Position numbers and translations under genes: made by a program. DNA of 64,000 bases from Streptomyces sp. Je 1-332 (lineage in GTDB: Bacteria > Actinomycetota > Actinomycetes > Streptomycetales > Streptomycetaceae), in the NCBI RefSeq assembly GCF_040730185.1, contig NZ_CP160402.1:2480001-2544000 (forward strand), given 5' to 3'. The notes under the pieces are model-generated. The model saw only the letters and a list, made by a program, of their open reading frames with translations, did no database searches and had not been told where the DNA came from. Each line of letters begins with the position of its first letter. Position 1 is the stretch's first letter. Shown in pieces: positions 57,096 to 64,000 of this stretch.

Positions 57096-59014
57096 TGGCC
57101 GGTCCGGGCGGACAGATGATGGGGCCGGACTCCCGGTCGATGGATTTCAAGGGGTCGGGCAAGCGGCTCCTCGCGCAGTTCAGGCCCGAACGCGCCACGA
57201 TGTACGGGATGATCGCCGCCGGAGTGTTCAGCGTGGCGCTCACCGTGCTCGGCCCGAAGATCCTCGGCAAGGCGACCGACCTGCTCTTCGCGGGCATCGT
57301 CGGGCGTGACATGCCGAGCGGCGTCACCAAGGACCAGGCCATCGAGAGCCTGCGCGAAAAGGGCGACGGCGGCATGGCGGACATGCTGACCGGCGTCGAC
57401 TTCACGCCGGGCGAGGGCATCGACTTCGGCGCGGTGGGAGAGGTGCTGCTGCTCGCTCTCGGGGCCTTCCTGATCGCGGGTCTGCTGATGGCGGTGGCGA
57501 CGCGGCTCTCCAACCGCGCCATCAACAAGACCGTGTTCAAGATGCGCGGCGACGTGCAGGAGAAGCTCTCGCGGCTTCCGCTGTCGTACTTCGACAAGCG
57601 CCAGCGCGGCGAGGTGCTCAGCCGGGCGACGAACGACCTCGACAACATCGGCCAGACGCTCCAGCAGACCATGGGCCAGCTGGTGAACTCGCTGCTCACC
57701 ATCGTCGGCGTACTGATCATGATGTTCTACGTCTCGCCGCTGCTGGCCCTGGTGGCGCTGGTGACCGTGCCGCTGTCGTTCTTCGTGGCGACGAAGGTCG
57801 GCAAGCGGTCGCAGCCGCAGTTCGTGCAGCAGTGGAAGTCCACCGGCAAGCTCAACGCGCACATCGAGGAGATATACACCGGGCACAACCTGGTGAAGGT
57901 CTTCGGGCGGCAGGAGGAGTCGGCGAAGGCGTTCGCCGAGCAGAACGACGCGCTGTACGAGGCCGGGTTCAAGGCGCAGTTCAACAGCGGGGCCATGCAG
58001 CCGCTGATGTTCTTCATGTCGAACCTCAACTACGTGCTCGTGGCCGTGGTGGGCGGCCTCAGGGTCGCGTCCGGCGCGCTCTCGATCGGTGACGTGCAGG
58101 CCTTCATCCAGTACTCGCGGCAGTTCTCGATGCCGCTCACGCAGGTCGCCTCGATGGCGAACCTGGTGCAGTCCGGTGTCGCGTCCGCCGAGCGGATCTT
58201 CGAGCTGCTCGACGCGGAGGAGCAGGAGGCCGACCCGGTGCCGGGCGCCCGTCCCGACCAACTGCGCGGCCGGGTCGAGATGGAGGAGGTGTCCTTCCGC
58301 TACGAGAAGGACAAGCCGCTCATCGAGGACCTGTCCCTGAAGGTCGATCCCGGCCACACGGTGGCGATCGTCGGGCCGACCGGCGCCGGAAAGACCACCC
58401 TGGTCAATCTCCTCATGCGGTTCTACGAGGTCACCGGCGGGCGCATCACGCTCGACGGGGTCGACATCGCGAAGATGTCACGCGACGAACTGCGGTCCGG
58501 CATCGGCATGGTGCTCCAGGACACCTGGCTGTTCGGCGGCACGATCGCGGAGAACATCGCGTACGGGGCGGCCAAGGACGTGACCCGCGAGGAGATCGAG
58601 GAGGCGGCGCGGGCGGCCCACGCCGACCGCTTCTGCCGCACGCTGCCCGACGGGTACGACACAGTGATCGACGACGAGGGCACGGGGGTGAGCGCGGGCG
58701 AGAAGCAGCTCATCACGATCGCGCGGGCGTTCCTGTCCGACCCGGTGATACTCGTCCTCGACGAGGCGACAAGCTCGGTCGACACCCGGACCGAGGTGCT
58801 CATCCAGAAGGCGATGGCGCGGCTCGCGCACGGGCGGACGTCGTTCGTCATCGCGCACCGGCTCTCCACGATCCGCGACGCGGACACCATCCTGGTGATG
58901 GAGAACGGGTCGATCGTCGAACAGGGCACGCATGACGCGCTGCTGGCCGCCGGCGGGGCGTATGAGCGGCTCTACAGGGCTCAGTTCGCGGAGGCCGTGG
59001 CTGAGGTCGACTAG
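57095..59014 (+). CDS. ABC exporter half-transporter, catalytic partner
   Basis: 639 residues. A long N-terminal leader before the first membrane helix, an extracytoplasmic loop (residues about 75-120, including 'DFTPGEGIDFGAVGE') and a TMD. The ATPase has Walker A 'GPTGAGKTT', Walker B 'ILVLDEATSSVD' (catalytic Glu present) and H-loop 'IAHRLST'. The signature is changed to VSAGEKQ. Together with the previous protein one active and one degenerate ATP site can form, as in TM287/288-type exporters. Probable drug or lipid export; a companion MarR gene is absent. Confidence 0.93.
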   Translation: MAGPGGQMMGPDSRSMDFKGSGKRLLAQFRPERATMYGMIAAGVFSVALTVLGPKILGKATDLLFAGIVGRDMPSGVTKDQAIESLREKGDGGMADMLTGVDFTPGEGIDFGAVGEVLLLALGAFLIAGLLMAVATRLSNRAINKTVFKMRGDVQEKLSRLPLSYFDKRQRGEVLSRATNDLDNIGQTLQQTMGQLVNSLLTIVGVLIMMFYVSPLLALVALVTVPLSFFVATKVGKRSQPQFVQQWKSTGKLNAHIEEIYTGHNLVKVFGRQEESAKAFAEQNDALYEAGFKAQFNSGAMQPLMFFMSNLNYVLVAVVGGLRVASGALSIGDVQAFIQYSRQFSMPLTQVASMANLVQSGVASAERIFELLDAEEQEADPVPGARPDQLRGRVEMEEVSFRYEKDKPLIEDLSLKVDPGHTVAIVGPTGAGKTTLVNLLMRFYEVTGGRITLDGVDIAKMSRDELRSGIGMVLQDTWLFGGTIAENIAYGAAKDVTREEIEEAARAAHADRFCRTLPDGYDTVIDDEGTGVSAGEKQLITIARAFLSDPVILVLDEATSSVDTRTEVLIQKAMARLAHGRTSFVIAHRLSTIRDADTILVMENGSIVEQGTHDALLAAGGAYERLYRAQFAEAVAEVD

Positions 59015-59020
59015 CTCCCG

Positions 59021-60217
59021 CTAGTCCAGATAGCCGCGCAGCTGGTCCGCGAAGGCGTGGTCCCGCAGCTTGTTGAGGGTCTTGGACTCGATCTGGCGGA
59101 TGCGTTCGCGTGTCACGCCGAAGATCCGGCCTATCTCCTCCAGGGTGCGGGGCCTGCCGTCCGCGAGACCGTAGCGCAGCTGGACGACCTTGCGTTCGCG
59201 CTCGCCGAGCGTGGAGAGCACCGCCTCCAGGTGCTCGCGCAGCAGGAGGAAGGCGGCCGACTCGACGGGGCTCGTCGCGTCGCCGTCCTCGATGAGGTCG
59301 CCGAGCGCGACGTCGTCCTCCTCGCCCACGGGCGCGTGCAGCGACACCGGTTCCTGGGCCAGGCGCAGGACCTCGCTGACCCGCTCGTGCGGCAGGTCGA
59401 GGTGGGCCGCGACCTCTTCGGGGGTCGGTTCGTAACCCCGCTCCTGGAGCATGCGGCGCTGGACGCGCACGACGCGGTTGATGAGCTCCACGACGTGCAC
59501 GGGGACGCGGATGGTGCGGGCCTGGTCGGCGAGGGCCCGCGACATCGCCTGGCGGATCCACCAGGTCGCGTACGTGGAGAACTTGTAGCCGCGGGCGTAG
59601 TCGAACTTCTCGACCGCCCTGATCAGGCCCAGGTTTCCCTCCTGGACGAGGTCGAGCATGGTCAGTCCGCGGCCCACGTACCGCTTGGCGACGGAGACGA
59701 CCAGGCGGAGGTTGGCCTCGATCAGGCGGCGCTTGGCCATCCGGCCGACCACCACCAACTTGTCCAGGTCGAGGGCGAGTTGCGAGTCCAGGTCGGTGGC
59801 GAGGCGCAGCTTCTCCTCGGCGAAAAGACCGGCCTCGACCCCGCGCGCGAGCTCCACTTCCTCCGCCGCCGTGAGCAGGGGGATCCGGCCGATCTCGCGC
59901 AGATACTGCCGGAACAGGTCGGACGAGGGGCCGCCGGTGTCGGCGCGGTTGCGGGGCGCGGGCGGCAGGGGCAGCTCGCCACTGTCGGGTTCGAGTGCCT
60001 CCGGCGGCTCCGGCGCGGCTTCCGCTTCGGAGCTCTCCTGGCCCGCCTCCGGGTGCCCAGCGGCGCGGTTCTGGGACGGTACGGCCGCGATGACGTCCGT
60101 ATCTGCCGCCGCCTCCGCTTCCGTTTCTGATTCCGCTTCCGCTTCCGCTTCCGCTTCCGCGGCAAGGGCGGTCTCGGACTGGGTGAGGGTCTGGGTCTGC
60201 ACGGGGGCGACCTCCAT
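59021..60217 (-). CDS. hrdA: Sigma-70 family factor HrdA
   Basis: 398 residues from ATG 60217, close to the length I recall for S. coelicolor HrdA (396). An in-frame extension to GTG 60406 exists but neither start has a clear ribosome binding site. Regions: an acidic Glu/Ala-rich N-terminus, 1.2 ('[16 protein letters not shown]'), 2 ('[20 protein letters not shown]', then '[20 protein letters not shown]'), 3, and 4 with the -35 helix ('[20 protein letters not shown]'). An alternative principal sigma factor; hrdB is the essential one elsewhere in the genome. It precedes the ABC genes on the opposite strand. Confidence 0.93.
   Translation of the reverse strand: MEVAPVQTQTLTQSETALAAEAEAEAEAESETEAEAAADTDVIAAVPSQNRAAGHPEAGQESSEAEAAPEPPEALEPDSGELPLPPAPRNRADTGGPSSDLFRQYLREIGRIPLLTAAEEVELARGVEAGLFAEEKLRLATDLDSQLALDLDKLVVVGRMAKRRLIEANLRLVVSVAKRYVGRGLTMLDLVQEGNLGLIRAVEKFDYARGYKFSTYATWWIRQAMSRALADQARTIRVPVHVVELINRVVRVQRRMLQERGYEPTPEEVAAHLDLPHERVSEVLRLAQEPVSLHAPVGEEDDVALGDLIEDGDATSPVESAAFLLLREHLEAVLSTLGERERKVVQLRYGLADGRPRTLEEIGRIFGVTRERIRQIESKTLNKLRDHAFADQLRGYLD
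60131..60160. repeat. Hexanucleotide repeat in hrdA
   Basis: Five exact TTCCGC units in a row (plus strand), with imperfect units beside them, encoding the Glu-Ala repeats in the N-terminal part of HrdA on the minus strand. A simple-sequence tract that can expand or contract in frame. Confidence 0.85.
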
Positions 60218-60448
60218 GATGATCGCGGCTGAGGCGTGCGGCAGCGGTACGGCGGGATCGGCTTCGACGGCCTCGCCGCTGTCCGTCCCGAACACGATGT
60301 GTGGAATCGCGGGGATACCGGATCCGCATCCGCTGTCTGCGGGCCGGCCGCGCTCCGAGGACTCAGGCACCGCCACCCAGTGTGGGGTACGACACACGGC
60401 CGCCACGAGGGGCGTGCGGTGACTTTCTGAGTCCGGTGCGTGACCGAG

Positions 60449-60469
60449 TGGTTACCCGCCGGGTAACCA
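60449..60469. promoter_or_regulatory. Hairpin between dnaG and hrdA
   Basis: TGGTTACCC-GCC-GGGTAACCA, a perfect 9-bp inverted repeat with 3-nt loop, 52 bp after dnaG and 232 bp before the hrdA start. It is either the dnaG terminator or an operator of hrdA. No U-run follows in either direction. Confidence 0.55.
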
Positions 60470-60520
60470 ACTGGGCGTCATGTGAACCTCGGGCGGGGTC
60501 GGTGCTGCCCGAGCGGAAGC

Positions 60521-62428
60521 TCAGAGTGCGTCGGCGCCGCGCTCGCGCAGGGCTTGCGCGTACTGCTGCAGGACCCACAACTCGTTCTGGACCGCCGCCA
60601 GTTGCGCGGCGTCTCCCTGGGCGCTCAGGCGGGTCAGGCTGCCCGTGACGTCGCGGATGCGGCGGTCGACCGCGCGCAGCCGGACCTGGACGAGCTGGAT
60701 CCCCGCGTAGATCTCGTCGACCTGCTTGCGCAGGATCGCCTCGACGGCCAGCTCGGTGACCATGGCGCGGACCGTGTCGTTCGGTGCCGCGTCCAGGACG
60801 CGGGCGAGGTAGGTCTGCGGCTCGGGGATGCCCGCCTCGGCGCCGCCGGCCTCCTCCACGCACTGGCGCACCGCGGCATACGGGGGCGCGGTGAACTCGT
60901 CCACGCCGTACGCGTCGAAGGCCGGGGAGACCAGCTCCGGACGCTGCAGGGCCAGTTTGAGCAGCTCGCGCTCTGTGCGGTGGGCGGGGCTGCGGAGGGT
61001 GAGCGCCGGGCCGGAGGGGCCGGAGGGCGCCGAGGCCGCGTACTGCTGGTGCTGCTGCGTGCGCTGCTGCTGCGGGGCCGGGCCCCTGCCGCCCCGGTCG
61101 CGGGCCCAACGCGCCAGCTGGGCCACGCGCTTGACCACGAACTGGGTGTCCAGGATGCCGAGCATCCCGGCGAGCTGGACGGCCACCTCGTGCTGCGCGC
61201 CGCTGTTCTTGATGCGGGCCACGACCGGCGCCGCCTCGTCCAGCGCGGCGGCGCGGCCGGCGGGGGTCTCCAGGTCGTACCGCCCGACGATCTGGCGCAG
61301 TGCGAACTCGAAGAGCGGCGTGCGGGGTTCGACGAGGTCGGCGACCGCGGAGTCCCCCTTGGCCAGGCGCAGCTCGCAGGGGTCCATGCCCTCGGGTGCG
61401 ATGGCGATGTACGTCTCGGCGGCGAACTTCTGGTCGTCCTCGAAGGCGCGCAGGGCGGCCTTCTGGCCTGCCGCGTCACCGTCGAAGGTGAAGATCACCC
61501 GCGCCGAGCCGTTGTCCATCAACAGGCGGCGCAGGATCTTGATGTGGTCGCCGCCGAAAGCGGTGCCGCAGGTCGCGATGGCCGTGGTGACACCGGCGAG
61601 GTGGCAGGCCATGACGTCCGTGTACCCCTCGACGACGACCGCGCGGGAGGTCTTGGCGATCTCCTTCTTGGCGAGGTCGACCCCGTAGAGGACCTGGCCC
61701 TTCTTGTAGATCGGCGTCTCGGGGGTGTTGAGGTACTTGGGGCCGTTGTCGTCGTCGCGCAGCTTGCGCGCGCCGAAGCCGACGACCTCGCCGCTGATGT
61801 CGCGGATCGGCCACATCAGGCGGCCGCGGAAGCGGTCGATGGGGCCGCGGCGGCCCTCCTGGGCGATGCCGGAGAGGATGAGCTCCTTGTCGGTGAAGCC
61901 CTTGCCGCGCAGGAAGCGGGTGAGGTGGTCCCAGCCCGCCGGGCTGTAGCCGACACCGAAGTGCGCGGCGGCGGCCTGGTCGAAGCCGCGCTCGGCCAGG
62001 AACTTGCGGCCGATCTCGGCCTCGGGGCTCTCCAGCTGGTCCACGTAGAACTGCGCGGCGATCTTGTGGGCCTCGACGAGCCGGATGCGCTCGCCGCGCT
62101 GGCTGGTGGGGTTGTACCCACCCTCCTCGTACCGCAGGGTGATGCCCGCCTGGGCGGCGAGGCGCTCGACCGTCTCCGAGAAGGTGAGGTGGTCGATCTT
62201 CATCACGAAGGCGATCGTGTCGCCGCCTTCCTGGCAGCCGAAGCAGTGGAAGAGACCCTTGCTCGGGCTGACCTGGAAGGACGGTGACTTCTCGTCGTGG
62301 AAGGGGCACAGGCCCTTGAGGTTGCCCCCGCCCGCGCTGCGCAGCTGGAGGTAGTCGGAGACCACGGCGTCGATCGGGACCGCGTCCCGAACCGCCTTCA
62401 CGTCCTCGTCATTGATCCTGCCAGCCAC
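60521..62428 (-). CDS. dnaG: DNA primase DnaG
   Basis: 635 residues from GTG 62428. The N-terminal CHC2 zinc-binding domain has Cys41, His44, Cys62 and Cys65 ('GLCPFHDEKSPSF', 'HCFGCQEGGD'). TOPRIM catalytic domain: Glu in 'VVVEGYTDVMA' and the Asp-x-Asp in 'FTFDGDAAGQ'. C-terminal helicase-binding domain after a Gln-rich linker ('PAPQQQRTQQHQQ'). It makes RNA primers for Okazaki fragments. Adjacent to hrdA, as in the macromolecular-synthesis neighbourhood of many bacteria. Confidence 0.97.
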   Translation of the reverse strand: MAGRINDEDVKAVRDAVPIDAVVSDYLQLRSAGGGNLKGLCPFHDEKSPSFQVSPSKGLFHCFGCQEGGDTIAFVMKIDHLTFSETVERLAAQAGITLRYEEGGYNPTSQRGERIRLVEAHKIAAQFYVDQLESPEAEIGRKFLAERGFDQAAAAHFGVGYSPAGWDHLTRFLRGKGFTDKELILSGIAQEGRRGPIDRFRGRLMWPIRDISGEVVGFGARKLRDDDNGPKYLNTPETPIYKKGQVLYGVDLAKKEIAKTSRAVVVEGYTDVMACHLAGVTTAIATCGTAFGGDHIKILRRLLMDNGSARVIFTFDGDAAGQKAALRAFEDDQKFAAETYIAIAPEGMDPCELRLAKGDSAVADLVEPRTPLFEFALRQIVGRYDLETPAGRAAALDEAAPVVARIKNSGAQHEVAVQLAGMLGILDTQFVVKRVAQLARWARDRGGRGPAPQQQRTQQHQQYAASAPSGPSGPALTLRSPAHRTERELLKLALQRPELVSPAFDAYGVDEFTAPPYAAVRQCVEEAGGAEAGIPEPQTYLARVLDAAPNDTVRAMVTELAVEAILRKQVDEIYAGIQLVQVRLRAVDRRIRDVTGSLTRLSAQGDAAQLAAVQNELWVLQQYAQALRERGADAL

Positions 62429-62472
62429 GTTGGAATACTACGGCCCTGCTGTGACACTCCCGCCCTGCCCCG

Positions 62473-63735
62473 TCACCCCAGCAGCGACTCCAGGGGGACG
62501 GACGGGTCGGAGAGGGACTCGGCGGGCGGTCGCGCGCCCGCGCGGATCAGCTTCTGGATGGTGTCCGTGACGTCCCACACATTTACGTTCATCCCGGCGA
62601 GGATCCGCCCCTCGCTCAGCCAGAAGGCGATGAACTCCCGCTTCCCCGCGTCACCTCGGACCACGACCTGGTCGTACGTCCCCGGGGGCGCCCATCCCGA
62701 GTACTCCAGGCCCACGTCGTACTGGTCCGAGAAGAAGTAGGGCACGCGGTCGTAGGTCACCTCCTTGCCGAGCATCGCGCGGGCCGCGGCCGGGCCGCCG
62801 TTCAGGGCGTTCGCCCAGTGCTCGACGCGCAGCCTGGTGTCGAAGAGCGGGTGCTGGACGGCGGCCACGTCGCCCGCGGCGAAGATGTCCGGGTCCGAGG
62901 TCCGCAGGGATGCGTCGACCACGACGCCACCGCCGTGCGCTCGGTCGGCGATCTCCAGTCCCGCCGCCTCGGCGAGCCCGGTGCGCGGGGCAGCGCCGAT
63001 CGCGGCGAGCACGTCGTGCGCCGGGTGCTCCTCGCCGTCGTCCGTGCGGGCGGCGAGGACCAGGCCGTCCTCCCCCGCGATCTCGGTGAGCGTGGCGCCG
63101 AAGTGGAAGCGCACGCCGTGCTCGGCGTGCAGGTCGGCGAACATCTGGCCGAGCTCGGGGCCGAGCACCGCGTGCAGCGGGGTGGGCTCGGGCTCGACGA
63201 CGGTGACCTCCGCGCCGTACGTCCGCGCGGCGGCGGCGACCTCCAGGCCGATCCAGCCCGCTCCCGCGATCACCAGATGGCCGTTGTCGCGGCCGAGACC
63301 GGCGAGAACCTGACGCAGCCGGTCGGCGTGCGCGAGGCGGCGCAGGTGGTGCACGCCGACCAGGCCGGTGCCGGGGACGTCGAGGCGGCGCGGCTCCGCG
63401 CCCGTGGCCAGAAGGAGCTTGTCGTAGTGGATGACGTCGCGGTCACCGAGGCGGACGGCCTTGGCCTCGCGGTCGATGGAGACGACGGTCTGGCCGAGGT
63501 GCAGCTCCACGTCCGACTGCGCGTACCAGGAGGGTTCGTGCACGAAGACGCTGTCGCGCTCCTCCTTGCCCAGGAGATATCCCTTCGACAGGGGCGGGCG
63601 CTCGTACGGGTGGTCGCGTTCGTCGCCGATGAGGATCACCCGGCCGGTGAAGCCCTCGGCCCGGAGTGTCTCGGCCGCTTTCGCGCCCGCGAGACCTCCT
63701 CCGACAATGACGAACGTCTGATCCGCGTCGACCAC
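62473..63735 (-). CDS. NAD(P)/FAD-dependent ferredoxin-reductase-like oxidoreductase
   Basis: 420 residues. GTG 63735 is chosen because GAGGAGG lies 7 nt upstream. FAD-binding 'FVIVGGGLAGAKAAETLRAE', NAD(P)-binding 'LVIAGAGWIGLEVAAAA', and the second FAD motif 'TSDPDIFAAGDVAAV'. The C-terminal domain is of the reductase_C type found in ferredoxin reductases of oxygenase and P450 systems. It probably passes electrons from NAD(P)H to a ferredoxin. No ferredoxin gene adjoins it. Confidence 0.9.
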   Translation of the reverse strand: MVDADQTFVIVGGGLAGAKAAETLRAEGFTGRVILIGDERDHPYERPPLSKGYLLGKEERDSVFVHEPSWYAQSDVELHLGQTVVSIDREAKAVRLGDRDVIHYDKLLLATGAEPRRLDVPGTGLVGVHHLRRLAHADRLRQVLAGLGRDNGHLVIAGAGWIGLEVAAAARTYGAEVTVVEPEPTPLHAVLGPELGQMFADLHAEHGVRFHFGATLTEIAGEDGLVLAARTDDGEEHPAHDVLAAIGAAPRTGLAEAAGLEIADRAHGGGVVVDASLRTSDPDIFAAGDVAAVQHPLFDTRLRVEHWANALNGGPAAARAMLGKEVTYDRVPYFFSDQYDVGLEYSGWAPPGTYDQVVVRGDAGKREFIAFWLSEGRILAGMNVNVWDVTDTIQKLIRAGARPPAESLSDPSVPLESLLG

Positions 63736-63859
63736 TTGATGCCTCCTCAAAGCCTTGCCGTCAGGGGGGAGCGTCCCGCACGGAGCGTGATGGGGGAAGG
63801 GGTTGCGGCCCGATCCGGCCAGTTTTCGTCACGCCCCGTGGTCGATCGGCTCATTCCGC

Positions 63860-63927
63860 ATATGTCAGGGCCCTATATGTCGGGGCCCTTCCGTGTCAGG
63901 GGCCGCGTCAGGGGCCGCCTCAGGGCT
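63860..63927. repeat. Degenerate tandem repeats after dgt
   Basis: Units such as ATATGTCAGGGCCCT and ATATGTCGGGGCCCT (63860-63874, 63875-63889) followed by shorter (C)GTCAGGGGCCG units to about 63920. A decaying minisatellite covering the dgt stop region, with the last unit inside the final codons and stop. Confidence 0.7.
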
Positions 63928-64000
63928 GTCTCGCCGTGAGCCGCGCGTGCAGGGAACGCGCGGCGGCGTCCGTGAGGGACGCGATCTGGTCGACGACCAC
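63920..64000 (-). CDS. dgt: dGTPase family protein, C-terminal end (partial)
   Basis: Only the last 26 residues and stop are present, the rest lying beyond the window: V-V-V-D-Q-I-A-S-L-T-D and so on, ending in RQP. The short end 'VVDQIASLTDAAARSLHARL' matches the C-terminus of deoxyguanosinetriphosphate triphosphohydrolases. Position after dnaG and the flavoprotein gene fits the S. coelicolor order as I recall it. Confidence 0.65.
   Translation of the reverse strand: MVVDQIASLTDAAARSLHARLTARQP

Overview
This is high-GC actinobacterial DNA that looks like a Streptomyces chromosome core region. GC-rich codon third positions, GTG starts, GTGA/ATGA translational overlaps and the gene order support this. 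The fasR-fabD-fabH-acpP-fabF block at the left, an mbl-type actin gene in the middle, and hrdA-dnaG-dgt at the right follow the order I recall from S. coelicolor. No rRNA, CRISPR array, intact insertion sequence or intact prophage is visible.

Layout. (1) 1-2500: end of a serine hydrolase, a pirin, and the PucR-type activator FasR. (2) 2579-6292: type II fatty-acid initiation and elongation genes fabD, fabH, acpP and fabF, closed by a strong bidirectional terminator. (3) 6367-19884: a DUF3145 protein, a lipoprotein esterase, galM, a GH3 glucosidase with a divergent TetR, and several secreted hydrolases. One of these is a pyroglutamyl-peptidase-like protein with Ser in place of the catalytic Cys. 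(4) 19951-25338: Ohr peroxidase, an NADP oxidoreductase with divergent MarR, a proline-rich membrane protein, an SMP-30 lactonase and a second PucR regulator preceded by a tiny coupled membrane peptide. (5) 25529-38023: a tightly coupled cell-envelope glycan cluster. It encodes a DUF3068/PorA-family protein, a GT4 enzyme, an AftD-like giant GT-C glycosyltransferase, a condensation-domain protein, three methyltransferases, a DMT-type transporter, a Trm112-like protein and a hypothetical protein. This is the best candidate for a poorly described system here. (6) 37951-49155: drug-efflux MFS, ATP-grasp protein, DUF488, an amphipathic 19-residue peptide gene with its own terminator, a large S8 protease, a repeat-rich noncoding region, Mbl, a GAF histidine kinase with a degraded ATPase domain, and two tiny overlapping genes. 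(7) 49311-52832: a decayed 3.3-kb integrated element at the 3' end of a CAU-anticodon tRNA. It is flanked by 72- and 76-bp imperfect direct repeats and carries an XRE/TPR regulator, two Cys-rich small proteins, a broken methyltransferase and a VapBC-like toxin-antitoxin pair. (8) 53008-64000: two tandem tRNA-Asn genes, a YtxH protein, an FGGY kinase, a heterodimeric ABC exporter, hrdA, dnaG, a ferredoxin-reductase-like flavoprotein and the 3' end of dgt.

Functional links. FasR plus the fab genes form a local regulatory circuit for membrane lipid supply. The 25.5-38 kb cluster probably builds and methylates a lipid-linked or exported surface glycan. HrdA and DnaG lie together, but are separated by a hairpin. 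Small repeated hairpins typical of Streptomyces occur both between genes and, once, in frame inside a gene. Gene symbols rest on motifs and gene order read by eye; no database search was possible.
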